Part shown: positions 44,140-55,660 of the stretch, piece by piece
Layout: every line of letters starts with the position of its first letter
Numbering within the stretch: the first letter of the stretch is position 1
Source of the DNA: Hymenopus coronatus
Lineage: Eukaryota; Arthropoda; Insecta; Mantodea; Hymenopodidae
Direction of reading: 5' to 3'
Assembly (NCBI GenBank): GCA_030762935.1
Contig: CM060899.1
Location: 12,507,001-12,571,000, forward strand
Length of the DNA: 64,000 bases
Translations under genes and position numbers: made by a program
Notes under the pieces: model-generated
Seen by the model: the letters and a program-made list of their open reading frames with translations, nothing else
Databases searched by the model: none
Told to the model about the DNA's origin: nothing

Positions 44140-45250
44140 AAATATGAGGGCAATTAAATATAATTATTCTTTTAAATTTATTGCATCAACAAACCAAAAT
44201 ACTCATATACAGATTACTTTTCTATATAGTGTCTTGCCTTTGATACACATTTTCTCCATCGGATTGTGTGTGGAGCCAGTTGCGCATGAATTCTTCTACA
44301 TTTATGTCATCATCAATCCTATGTCTTGTTTTGGAGGTCCAAACAAGTGGTAGTTGCAGGGCGATAAATCTGGACTCTAAGAAGGATGTTCCAGAGGTGC
44401 TCAATGTATTTTCTCCAGTTTTTCCTGCGTTAAAGCGGCAGTATGTGGCTTTGCATTGTCATTGAAGAAGAATGACATTTCGTATTGGTTGCTTGTTGCA
44501 ATATGCAGCTTTTGCTTCATCCAAAATGTGACAGTAATATGCTGCATCAATTGTTGTTTGTTCATGAAAGAACTCCACCAGCAAAATGCCCATGGCGTCC
44601 CAGAAAATGGTTGTAAGCACCTCTCAAGAGATGGACCTGCTTCGTCTCCTCGCTGCCAATCCATGCTTGCTTGCTTGCACTTTGGCATATGATGATAAAC
44701 CCATGTTTCATCAAGTCACAATGTGCTTCAAGAAATCTTCTCCTCTTCCTCAAAGCGATGCAGATGTCTCTGACAAACTTCCTGTCATAACGTTTTTTGT
44801 TCCTGGTTGAGGAGACAAGGAATGCAACTCGCAGACAATATCAGATGACTGTTTGAACACTTCCATAACTTATTCTTAGGGCAAAAAGAATTTTGGATAT
44901 TTTTATGCGCTGATCTGCTTCAATTATGGCAACAATGTTGTCTGCAGTAATGCTTGTTCACAGTCTCCTCCTATGAGGTTCATTTTGCAATGCTTCTCTT
45001 CCCGCCACAAAAATTTTAACCCACTCATGCACTTGAGTCTTCGAAAGTGTTCCTTCCCCAAACTGTGCACAGAGCCATCTCAAAATTTCTGAAGGGTTGA
45101 TGCACTCTTTTGCAAGAAATCTGATGATGATGCATTGTGCAACAGATGTGTGTACCTGTTGCTTACTCATGGCATTATGACACAGCCCTGTTCGCAGTGC
45201 ATGTATGTGCAGATACCCCAACCAACATACTGACAAAGTCTCTCCTCAAA
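44140..45250 (-). mobile_element. mariner-type transposon remnant
   Basis: Minus-strand frames in order: AQCIIIRFLAKECINPSEIL, TLSKTQVHEWVKIFVAGREA and ISKILFALRISYGSVQTVI (helix-turn-helix region), LDETWVYHHMPKCKQASMDW (first Asp), MSFFFNDNAKPHTAALTQEK (second Asp), and SPDLSPCNYHLFGP (third Asp, after a stop). A DD34D arrangement can still be traced across several frameshifts. The 3' boundary has tatgagggcaattaaata, a mariner-like end; a similar tacgagggctattaaatt lies at 43322. Confidence 0.8.
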
Positions 45251-45344
45251 ATTATGATCAACAGCAGCATTACATTAAAGTTCCTGTGTATATTTGATCT
45301 ACCCTTGTACTAAGAGTAAGTCTTTACATCTATTTTATAGGAAC

Positions 45345-46330
45345 TGGTCGAAATGGCAACTTGCATATTCAATGCAAGCTTGACAGCAGTGAAGGAATGA
45401 CTGTTATACTGTATCCAACATTTCTTGTATTTGTCGAATAACCTTTCATGCTGTTATTATTTGAGCAGTTACTGAGGTGATAAGTGTTGCATATGGCATA
45501 GACTTGAGGGAACCCTAGAAAAAGAAATCAATTTGGTTCAATTTGGGAGAGTATGCTGGCTAAGCTGCAGTTGGAGTTCCTCTTCCAATCCATCAGAAAT
45601 GCTTCCAATGCTCTTCCACAGCCAGGGAGGAATGGGGTGCAGCTCCATCATGTTGAAGCTATATTCGATGAATATTTCTTCCAGAAATACAGGTAAAATG
45701 TCTTGTAACATATGAAGATAAAATTGTCCATTTAACTGAGGGGAGGGTAGATATGGACCAATAACTTGGTCTGAATTAATTCCAACCGATTTGTTTACTG
45801 AAAACATCTGTTGGTTATTCTTCTTCACAATAGCATGTGGATTGACATAGTCCCACACATGGCTGTATCTTTAATTGAGAACAAGACCATCTCTGGTGAA
45901 CACAGCCTCATCAATAAACAATAATGATGAAAAGAAATGAGGCTTCTGGAGTAAAACCTACTTAAAAAATTGTAGCGAGGGCCAAAGGATTCCAGCCCTA
46001 GGGTCTTTGCCTTCTGAGGGGAAAATGGGTGAAGTAGTTATTCGTTAATAGTTTACCATATGCTAAAATGGTAAGTGTCCAGTGCATGTCAATGGCATGT
46101 GTGGTGGTAGATGGCTCTTCTGTAATGCTACACAGAATATTCTCCTCAAATTGCACTGTGCAGCGAGTTTGTGTAACATCCCTATCACCCTGTTGACTGG
46201 AAGGTTACTCCCTCTTGCAAACATCTATCAATTGACTGAGTGTTGTGTGATGTGGTTGGTGCTCTTCAGGATACAATTTCGTGTACAGTGCTGCAGCAGC
46301 TAATCCATTACTTTTTAATTCACGTAAATA
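45345..46330 (-). pseudogene. DUF4817-type (mariner-related) transposase
   Basis: Minus-strand frames: DEAVFTRDGL near 45900, SHVWDYVNPHAIVKKNNQQM, then FSVNKSVGIN and DQVIGPYL, LNGQFYLHMLQDILPVFLEE, and IDFFF.GSLKSMPYATLITS with a final RACIEYASCHFDQFL-like end. These are the successive blocks of a transposase widespread in insects (an HTH domain recalled as DUF4817 plus a DDE domain). The N-terminal part at about 46100-46330 is barely readable. An N-terminal fragment of the same family is at 7974-8117. Confidence 0.65.
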
Positions 46331-46494
46331 AGATGCCTATTTGCAAATTCAGAAGAGATGCAAACATGCTCCATGTTGTTCCACAAGCAATCCTCTGCAT
46401 ATTGACTGCAGTGTCCTGAATCTCAGAAAACAGTAGTGGTCAGTAACAGCTACTCTTCATATGGAATTTAATATAAAAAGATGAAGAAAAACAT

Positions 46495-46595
46495 GACAAA
46501 AAATTGACTACATGACAGGAATTGAACCAATGACCTTTGGAACATCAGTTTCATGCATTATAGACTACTCCACCAGAGTGGTTATGGTGATGCTT
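46495..46595 (-). mobile_element. tRNA-like SINE relic, family S5
   Basis: The minus strand shows ctctggtggagtagtctata (A-box-like) and cattggttcaattcctgtca (B-box-like), then an A-rich tail. Short and diverged. Confidence 0.5.
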
Positions 46596-46599
46596 CCAG

Positions 46600-48044
46600 A
46601 GTAGGGTGCATAATGCAAGAAGGCAGTTAATCGATGTTCAGTGTTTTACTGTCAGGGAATTAGTTCAATATTTAAGAGATTTTTGTGGCATTAAATCTTG
46701 AGAATGAACTGCTGAAAATTATATTTCTATACTTGAGCAGCGGACTTAGAGACATTCTAAGCCAAGCTTTCACCCGGCTTTGCTTTAATGCAATACGTTG
46801 AATGAAATTGTGTATGTTTAGCTGCAGACCATACATTGCTTGTCTCAAATTACTTATCCACAATCCTTTTAAGTTATTTTGGTGTAGTTCAGAAACACCT
46901 TGTAAACATGCGAACTGCTTACTTGACTCATCTATGTCGTTTATGGCACATGAGATGTAACACTTCTTATAACGTTCTATAATAAAATAGGTTTTTGTTC
47001 TTTTGAATGCATTTCTATTTGAAACTAACTAAATAACCATAAGTAACAGATATGTAAAGTAATACACGTTTAATGTTTTATTCTTACTTTTAGTGTTTCA
47101 GAGGATTTGTTTATCATATCAGGTCCAAGGCCTTTCTTTTCTATTTCTTCAGGGGAATAAGCTTATTATCCTTTCTAAAGTATTTGTTTTTTTGTTTTAT
47201 TCTGACTCTCTTATTACTTATTTTCCTAAATAGTTAATTCTCATTATAATTCAAATCATTAACTTTTCCTAAGTCTTATTTAATTCAGGCCATTGCGAGA
47301 GAATTCTTTTCTAATTTTCTCATAATTATGATTACTAAATTACTTTTGGACAGTGTGACTAATTTCTACTACTTGTTGCTACTGGACAAGGTTTAACATT
47401 CTCATTAATGGTAATAAAAACAAAAGAAATTGCAATACTGATATAGACTCAAAAAACACACGTGCGGTAAGTAAAATAGTTGCTTAAGCATTTTCTCATT
47501 GTATTGTATACTAATTTGTACCTTTTGATTAAACTTCTCTGTAATTGATATTGAACTCTCTAGGCTTCTTCTATTTCTTTGCCCTCTTCCATAACATTTT
47601 CGATAGTAAAATTGTCAAATCAATTCTAATTAGGCTATAACAGATAAAATATCTCTACAGCCAATAAACCTTATTTATAAAAAAACAGTGTAAAGCTACA
47701 TAACAACCACCATCAAATGTTTCTTTCTCGTAGAAGTCAGTTGCATCCATCAATATTTTAATTCATTTGATACTCTATTTTAATTAATATAATACTCATC
47801 ATTCAAAAAATAGTGAATGTTAAGTGTGGTGTAGAGTCTTGTAAATTGAAAAGACTCAACTCTATTTCGTGTTTTTGAACTTTTACTGTAACAGTACACT
47901 TCCCAAATTTGTATTGCAATAAACTATTTAGAAGCATCCATGAAACGCAATTAAAAAATATGTATATAACATGTTGATAAAGAGGGATGCCCACTATGTG
48001 GCAATGTCAATAACAATTTACTCTGTATAATTGAGTGTGAGGAA
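46600..48044. other. No recognisable gene
   Basis: Very AT-rich, featureless DNA. Confidence 0.4.
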
Positions 48045-48064
48045 ACTAAAATGTGGAAAAAAAA

Positions 48065-48339
48065 ATGTAAATGACGTGTTATTTATGAATGCCCTTTAAC
48101 TGCTGTGGTTCTCAGCATCCCATCCTTAATTGGGCATGAAAGACCACTTCATTTTGCTCAGCTATCAGGCTTGAGGTTCTTTTACATGCTGTAAACCTAT
48201 GACACGGGACTTCCCTTCTGAAGGAAGCCATGGTAAGGATCTTAATACCTGAAAAAATCCATCGTCCTCCACTGGGTTTGAACCCATGACTTTGGGTATA
48301 TGAAATTAGCATTGTAACTATTACACCACAGAAGGTGAC
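48065..48339 (-). mobile_element. tRNA-derived SINE, family S1
   Basis: Inverted copy lacking about 20 bp near 48160. Flanks actaaaatgtgg plus A-run (48045) and actaaaacatgg plus A-run (48340) look like an ~20-bp imperfect target-site duplication. Confidence 0.85.
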
Positions 48340-48579
48340 ACTAAAACATGGAGAAAAAAAAAAACTGCAAAAAATCCACCACCAGAGATATCGCAGTTAA
48401 AACTTTTTGGAAACAATAAGAAGGAATTTTTTAAAGAACTTGTTAGCTATACAGGAAAACTAAGAGAGAAATAGGGGAGGAAAATTGCTAAAGAAAGAGA
48501 GGATCTTAACAATAAGATCTGCATCTTGAAAATGTACAATTTTACTCTTGAGGGAAGAAACTCAAGAAATGTAAGACAC

Positions 48580-49335
48580 CAAGGGTGTGTCAAAAAGTAA
48601 TGGGAAATATTTTTTTCTGTTTAAACTTGTGCCCATCAAAATTCACAATTATAGTAAGAGAGAGGTGCTGGAATATGCACGACACTGGAATATGTGCACT
48701 GTTCAGTTTGTCTGAGAGAGCCATTTAGTAAACACGTGTTTCAGAGACCAAACATGGATTTTAAATTAGAACAAGAAATGGCAATTTGGTTTTGTGTTCT
48801 TCTGAAAAAATCTAAAATGCTACAAATATTACAGGAAGCATATGGAGAACAAGCTTTATCAAAAACATGTGTTTTTGAATGGCATAAAAAACTTCAAGAT
48901 GATGAAAGAAGCAAAGGGGCAACCAAGTGCGGTGAAAGTGTGTCTTGTGTTTTTTGACAAAATTGGGATAATTTATGACCACATGGTTCCTAATTGCACC
49001 ACAGTAACTGTTCAATACTACAGTAATGCCCTTAAAGAACCACTCAAGAGGAAAATGGCTGTCAAGAGACCAGAACTTCCTCCCAATGGATGGATCCTCC
49101 ATCAGCTCAATGCCCTGCCCATTGAGGCAATCACTCAACTAGATATCAAAATCATGCCCTACCCATCATATTCGCCAGATCTAGCACCCTGTGATTTCTG
49201 CATGTTACTACAAATGAAAGAACATCTTTGTGGGCACCATTTTCAAACTGATACAGAACTAAGTAGTGTTATTTTGGGTATACTGAACAGGATGTCAACA
49301 GGATTTTTCCCCCTTACTTTTGATACACCCTTGTA
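48580..49335 (+). mobile_element. mariner with internal deletion
   Basis: Inverted ends caagggtgtgtcaaaaagta and caagggtgtatcaaaagtaa (complement) enclose about 755 bp. The N-terminal region (MDFKLEQEMAIWFCVLLKKS, QEAYGEQALSKTCVFEWHKK) runs via a short piece, KGQPSAVK, straight into the C-terminal half (VCLVFFDKIGIIYDHMVPN, PELPPNGWILHQLNALPIEA, SYSPDLAPCDFCMLLQMKEH). The block with the first catalytic Asp is deleted, and the second (usually 'DNAPAHTA') has decayed to LNALPIEA. Non-autonomous and dead. Confidence 0.85.
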
Positions 49336-49589
49336 TAAGAAATAAAGTGATTTGTCATGTTTTAAAGACATGTCACTTCTGAGGTGATATGAACTTATCA
49401 TTGTAACATACGTAAAAGGAGACTTAGAGAGCAATATGTTATAAACTTCTAAATTTTTTCTGCATTTCTCTTGACATTTCTAGGCCCTGTCTTAAATCTT
49501 AGTGTTCAGTGTTAAGAAATATGTTCTGTGAATTGCAAATAATTAAGGTCTGCACCAAGCTCAGTACAGCAGGAAATAAAGATAGTTAA

Positions 49590-49705
49590 CTCAAAATATC
49601 TTGGGGAATGCAGGTAACTAAAAATATGTTTTTCTGGTAAAAGCTGGACATCAAATGTTTGGGGTTGAGCACAATAATTCCTTTATCTGTTCAGGAGTTA
49701 CTTAA
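49590..49705 (+). repeat. Unclassified repeat R1, copy E (terminal fragment)
   Basis: Contains aaaatatgtttttctggtaa, atcaaatgtttggggttgag and cacaataattcctttatctg. These correspond to the last ~110 bp of copy B (agatgtatttctagtgaaat ... tttttgggtggaatacaata). Confidence 0.5.
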
Positions 49706-49714
49706 GTAATAATG

Positions 49715-49770
49715 TTTACCTGTGGTGCCAGAAGTAGTAAAAGTGGGGGTTAAACACTATCAACTAAAAA
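49715..49770 (+). mobile_element. SINE S2 fragment (3' end only)
   Basis: ctgtggtgccagaagtagta followed by gggggttaaacactatcaa and an A-rich tail, matching the S2 3' end. Confidence 0.65.
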
Positions 49771-50067
49771 AAAGTAATAAAGGGTTTACTTCCCTTCTAT
49801 ATTTAAAGTTTCATGGTCAGAATGAAGGTAAAGCCATGAGCATTTTGGCTGGAACTAATGGCTTGCACTTTTTGAGATATGTCAGCAGTATGTAAGGATA
49901 TAAACATTCAAGAGATTGTAGCGAGTGAGTAGTGCTGTCTTTTTAGATTATGTACCAAGATAGCACTGAAACAAATACTTAAGACATGTAAAATTGTCAA
50001 TGTTGCTGAATCAAGTACTGATTCTTTTTGCATTTTATTTGCCTCCAAAGAAGAAAATACCAGAACA

Positions 50068-50290
50068 ATGTTTTTTGGATAGTGTTAAGTGTTTAATACA
50101 TAGTGTTTATGTATGGCACTACATGGAATGAAGATGGAGCACTGGTGGAATGTGATGGTGGGGGAAATGGGAGAACCTGAAGAAAATCTCCCCCCCCTCC
50201 CCTCTGCCGCTTTGTCCACTGCAAATTCTACATGTGGTTGCTTGGGATCGAAACTGTGGCATTCAGATGAGAGAAAGATGGGTAAACTAA
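50068..50290 (-). mobile_element. tRNA-derived SINE, family S2, degenerate
   Basis: Inverted copy: gtatggcactacatggaatg, aagatggagcactggtggaa and tgtggttgcttgggatcgaa are readable. A C-run has expanded at 50191-50207. The tRNA head is worn. Confidence 0.8.
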
Positions 50291-51530
50291 TGGTACAAGT
50301 AATGAGTGAATGGATTTGTGGGAGTTGTATGATAGGAATAAGCGTACTTTAATTAACAAGTCCATTTCCAGTCAGATACATTTTTGACAAGAAAGTTTAC
50401 TTACAGCAATTCTTTGAATATTTATTTACAATGTTTATCCATATAACCTTAAACATAGATTATTTTTGGACCTACAAATATTAATTAACAAATTAATTAT
50501 AGCATATTTAAATACATTTTAGTAACATTATATTTTCAATTTTAGGTGAAGTTTTCACGCATATTAACTGGCAATGCATGTGTTGAAATCCTGATGTCAT
50601 TATACAGAACTTAGTTTCTATGACTTTTAAAATTGTCATTATATTATGGAGAGAAGTGCAAGTAAACTAAGCAATATCTTTTACCAATTACTTTACTATA
50701 TTAAATTAAAAGAAAATTTTATATTTTAATTAAAAGTAGCTGGGCAAAATGAATATACATGTAAATGAGCTGCAATCCAAAATAATGTACGTAATTCTAA
50801 GAGGTATTCAATCTATTTTTATAACAGAGTACAGAATGTTCGAAGGAACTGTGTTTAGTTTTTCAGTTGATTCAATTTTAGAACTTTTCACACCAGAAAA
50901 CACTCCATTTCTCTCAGTTACTTATTTTAACAAATATTTTGACAATGCCTTTTGCTGGAGATCTCTTTCAGAGGTATAAAAGACAGCTTTCTGAAGAATC
51001 ATTAGTTTCAGTTTCAGCCACTACTTCTTCAATCAGCTATCTAATTCTCTCCCCTTCTGCCTCGTAGAATATACTATGATGCAGTTTACAATACTTGTAA
51101 GATACTAAAATGAGGTATCAAGCAAGAAAAATATTGTTTTAAAACTGAACCATACCATAAATGCATGCACAGGAATAACTAAATGCAGCTAGCAATAAAG
51201 CGATATCAGCATATGGCTGGCCTGTGGTACCATAAAGCTGTAAGTTAACTGGAAGTGTTCTTGTTGAAATACTAGGTATACCATGCAGCAGTGCTTTTAA
51301 CGTAGTGGAAGGAAATTTTATTTTATACAGTTAAGCAAGCTGTGGTAGCCATCCATTTCCAACGTTGCAAAAATATGTCTCCCTCCAATAATTTCTAATT
51401 CCAGTATGCAGAGTTGATGGTATAATGTGCCTTGGCATAGCAAAGTACTTTATGAATTTTTCAGCAAGATGGTATTGTCAGATAGTTTAAGATCAGAAAA
51501 CTGTTTTTGGAATAAGTACCATTGAAGGTG
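50291..51530. other. No recognisable gene
   Basis: AT-rich DNA. An open frame at 50749-50979 has no recognisable motif. Confidence 0.35.
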
Positions 51531-51537
51531 AGTTGAG

Positions 51538-51756
51538 GGCTGCGCCACTTGCTTCTCACCTAGACAGCCCAGGTTTGATCCCAAGTGAGTGCATGTGAGA
51601 TTTGTGATGAACAAAGCGGCACTGGGGCAGGCTTTCTCCAGGTTCCCTGGTTTCCCCCCAACATTGCATTCCACTGGTGCTCCATCTTCGTTCCATGTAT
51701 CACCAATGTCATTCCCTTGTATTAAAAATGGGTACTAAACACTATCAAAAAAAAAG
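51538..51756 (+). mobile_element. tRNA-derived SINE, family S2
   Basis: Plus-strand copy: gcttctcacctagacagccc, aggtttgatcccaagtgagt (B-box), gctccatcttcgttccatgt, actaaacactatc plus an A-tail. The A-box end of the head is missing. Confidence 0.85.
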
Positions 51757-52049
51757 CTGAGTTGAGGATAATAAAATTTTTATGTTTGTCAAACTTTGAA
51801 GTCATAATTCACAATTAAACTATACACATTTTTAAACACTATGGCTTACTTTACATTTATGATTTTACTTCTTCTACGAAGTAATCCTCTTCTGTATTTA
51901 TTATTTTATATAAATTTATAATAATTATGATATGTACTTGCATATGACTACATAAATACAAAGATATAAAGATGATTAATATCTCCCGCAAGAAACAATG
52001 GCTTAAACCAAAAATTAATGGGTAAAAAAATAAAAAAATTCAAACAACA

Positions 52050-53340
52050 GACATTAGTTATAGAAATAGCAAAATTGAGCCCAGGATTAGATAACCCTTG
52101 CTTCAACAGGTTTACTTATTACCGAAAACTACACCACAAGTTTCAAAAAATATTCAAAAAAACATAAAATCACACTTGCTCCCCAAAATAAGTTCAGCCT
52201 ACAAAAAATGCTCTGCAACATCCAAAAAGGCCAAATCCCAGAACATAAAAAATCAGGAAACTACAGAACAAATTGCGCAGATTGCAACAAATTTTAATTT
52301 GGTAAAACAAAAAGTTACCTTGAAACAAGAAATAAAGAACCCATGAGAGCAGTAAAATGCAAAGAAACTGACAATTCAGCCCCTGCACACCACTTTTGGT
52401 CTAATAACCATGAAATAGTGCCTAACATATGCCTTATAAAACCTGCCAGTTATGCGGCAGAGCTCGACATCTGGGAAGAAATCCACATCATTAAAAACTG
52501 ATACCACGTAATCAACTTTGAATTGCCGCCACAAAATATATTGTGGAGGTTCGTCACTCAGCCACCAGGGACCATCACATCTCAACATCTACAGAACATG
52601 TGAAGGTAAAACAAAGGACTCCTTGAAACAAGAGTTAAAGAACGCATGAGAAGAGTAAAATACAAACAAACTGACAAATCAGCCATTCCACACCACTACT
52701 AACCATGAAATAGTATCTAACAAACACCTTAAAACCAGCCAGTTATGCGGCATAGCTCAACGTCTGGGAAGAAATGCACATCATTAAAAACCAATACCAC
52801 ATATTCAACTTTGAATTGCCGCCACAAAATATATTGTAAATCAAAATAAGACTGCAATAAACAATTTAGCTTTCTATAATTCTTTCAGATATATATTGCT
52901 ATATTGATTTTCTAGGAATTGTGACATAAAACTATGTTCCAGCACAGCCCCCAAAATGAGACAGCTTGTTTCTCAGAGTTCTTTATTAAATTTGATACTA
53001 AAAAGGCTTAATCTTTTCCTTGCACAATAATTTTGGGCCATATTTAATCCATGAGCACAGGAAGGTGGTCTATGAGACCAGGGAGAATATTTTCACATTA
53101 ATACCTTATTTGACAATTGCTCCCAAAGACTAGCTTCTCAATGCCTCTAAGTGAGCATAATAGGAGTAGTTTGGTATGATTGCAACAGAAATAATCCTAA
53201 ATCCTGAGGAAGCCTAATTCCATTTCAAATCAGTCACCAGAGACCGTCACACCTCAACATACAACACCATGTGGAAATTCAGTTGACGCATTGACAATGA
53301 TGCCCACATGGCTTTAAAACCGGTCTGGAAAAACTATACC
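52050..53340 (+). mobile_element. Penelope-like element remnant, third subfamily, with internal duplication
   Basis: Frames read LLPKISSAYKKCSATSKKAK, NCADCNKF (GIY-YIG region), then MRAVKCKETDNSAPAHH, SNNHEIVPNICLIKPASYAA, ELDIWEEIHIIKN and NFELPPQNIL. The 'E.HMRAxK..xxxSALAxHLxxxxH' and 'ELDIxEEIxI' blocks are those of PLE GIY-YIG domains. The segment 52301-52544 recurs at 52606-52837 (about 85% alike by eye). Sequence to about 53340 (caccagagaccgtcacacct) resembles the intervening 3' piece. Confidence 0.65.
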
Positions 53341-54360
53341 TAGATGATACTTGAACAAACCCAACTCAGAAATATTCTATTGATATGTATTACTGTTCCA
53401 GAACACCCTTTCATTAAAATTGTTCTTAATGTAGTTAATTTGTTCAAAGTTTATATGGGTTTGGTTACTTTCAAGCCAATTGCATGCAGCAAATTTAATA
53501 GCAACATGTGTGGGATGAAACCATAGGCTTATCCAGTACTTGCTCACCTATCATAGAAAACAGTTTCAGTTATTGATTTTATTATTGCTTTTGCAGTATA
53601 AACATAAAGCTTTTACACAATAGCAATACTGCTGAATTAATAATTATTAATTTCTTCCTCAGACATTTTGATAAAGACCCAAATTTGACTAAATTTTACA
53701 GAATTATGCCCCCACAAAGAACATTATTTCCATTGTTGCAGCATACCTGCATATTTTGTTCTCAAGACTAAAGGCCTAGGGGAATGCAGAAAAGAACCCC
53801 CACATCAATGGTAATAAAAATTTGTAAAAAAAGAATTTTTTTTTATATTAATATAATGGTATAGCTGTTTGAGGAAGCATTTTGTTTAAATTAGAATGAC
53901 AATTTCAGAGACCCAATATTAATTACAATTGAATCGGTCGGAACTGAAAGTCATTAAGTCAAAATTGGGATTTTCTATTTTATTTGGCATTATGTACTAG
54001 TTACGTAAGAACTATTGTTTGGCGAAAGAAAGCATTATATCAGTTTTCTCCTTATACAAAAAACTGTTACTATTGGTAAAGCACGTGGAGGAGTATAGCA
54101 TTAAGTCATTGACTTACTGCCATTCAGCACCGCAGCTCACAAGGTTAGAAGTTAACCAACCGGGTGCTGTTTTCTGATTCCTTCCAATTTCACTCAATAT
54201 CAATGTTTTAATGCAATATGGGTCATTTTTTGTGAGACTTCATGTAGTGAAGGGTGCAATAATGTCATCTAAATAAGGAGGAACGATTCTTCACACAAGA
54301 AGAATGTCATTAAACAATTTATTACTAAAGATTTAGCATAAACTATCTACAAAGGCAAGC
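53341..54360. other. No recognisable feature
   Basis: AT-rich DNA preceding the T1-family copy; its end may hold that element's 5' flank. Confidence 0.4.
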
Positions 54361-55660
54361 ATGTCAAAGAAAAAAAAACTGGAGGAGATTGCAGGTATGT
54401 CGTTTTAGTATTATTTCCCAATATCAATGATAGTACAAACTATTATTTTCACAACGTACACACTACTTACAGTATGTTAAAATTGTAAAATTATTGCAGT
54501 GACATATTCCTAAGACATAATTTTCGCTTCATTATAGATGCTGTAAAAGTTGTTTCGAAAATTAGCAACAATGAAAAAAAACAATAATTTCAGAGCATTT
54601 CTGAATCTTCCCAAGAAAGATGTTCAAGATTTGTATTTATGTAGTCACATTGAAGTACATGATATCAAGCAATGCAGACATGTAAGTCCAGGCACGGATG
54701 GGCATAAAAAGCATTAATAGTTTTAACCATTTTGTAACGGTTGGAACAAAAAGGACTTCAGCTTCTCAAAAAGCTTTTCATAGTCTCCATACAGTTGGCA
54801 TGAAACAATTATTTACAGTAACTTGTGCATTGTTACATGGAGAAATGCCACATGATAAACGAAGAAAAACCCTAAAGGAAACAAAGTTTATGAAGTCATT
54901 CTAAACACAATAGATGAACATATAAAATCATTTCTGCTTAAAGTCTTCCCAATATGCTGGGAAAGAGATTCTTTACCTTGATGCAAGACTTTTATATTAA
55001 ACCAATGTATGAACTCTACTGTGAAAATTACCCAGACACACATGTTAATATGATTTATATAGTCGGTACTTTCGTGAAAATTTTCATTACAAATTTGGTA
55101 GGGCCCAAATAGATGTTTGCTCTCCGAGTGAGGATTTATTGAAAATTACAGATTCCTCATCTTTTGTGAAAGTTTAAAAGTTGCTGCTAAGGCTGATTTG
55201 GAAGTCCATGTCTGAAGCTATAAGTTTAAAATAGTCCAAGGAGATGAAGTTCCAGTGTCTTCAAAATGACTTTGACTTCCTGCAAAATTTGCCCTTACCA
55301 AAAATTCTAATAAATGGTGGCCGTCCTTCAAGAAAACTGTTGTATCCATTGAAAGTGAAAACTCTCATGGAACATGAAACAAGCATTTTCTCCTTCAACA
55401 TTCAAGCAATTTTGATATAACAGCAACAACATTGGAGAAGTTGAAGCATCTTTCTACTTTTAACTCTGCAATATAACACACTTGTTTTTTAAATCTTCTT
55501 TATTAAAACCCCACCATGCCTTCGGAAAAAGTAAATAAGAGGTACCCACTAACCTAAAAAAGTTATAAGACATGGGAAAGGTTGTTAAATATGTTCCCCT
55601 TGATGTACTGCATTTTTACAATAACATGTTAAAATGGTCAACAAAACAAAAGGAAGGGGA
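54361..55660 (+). pseudogene. T1 transposase-like gene copy with an intron
   Basis: Exon 1 (54361-54394) reads MSKKKKLEEIA plus G. A 143-bp intron follows with GTATGT donor at 54395 and ttcattatag acceptor ending 54537. Exon 2 continues DAVKVVSKISNNEKKQ in phase. Later frames: FRAFLNLPKKDVQDLYLCSH, FNHFVTVGTKRTSASQKAFH, LHTVGMKQLFTVTCALLHGE, MPHDKRRKTLKE, YELYCENYPDTHVN, RYFRENFHYKFGRAQIDVCS, FDFLQNLPLPKI, WWPSFKKTVVSIESENSH, PTMPSEKVNKRYPLT and VPLDVLHFYNNMLKWSTKQK. This is the block order I recall for the DUF7869-type arthropod family. The catalytic middle between NLPLP and WWPSFKKTVVS is deleted. Many stops; dead. Confidence 0.6.

Noticed and set aside
50749..50979. A 76-codon open frame with a good start context
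   Set aside because: No homology, no splice sites that fit and high AT content; not supported as a gene.
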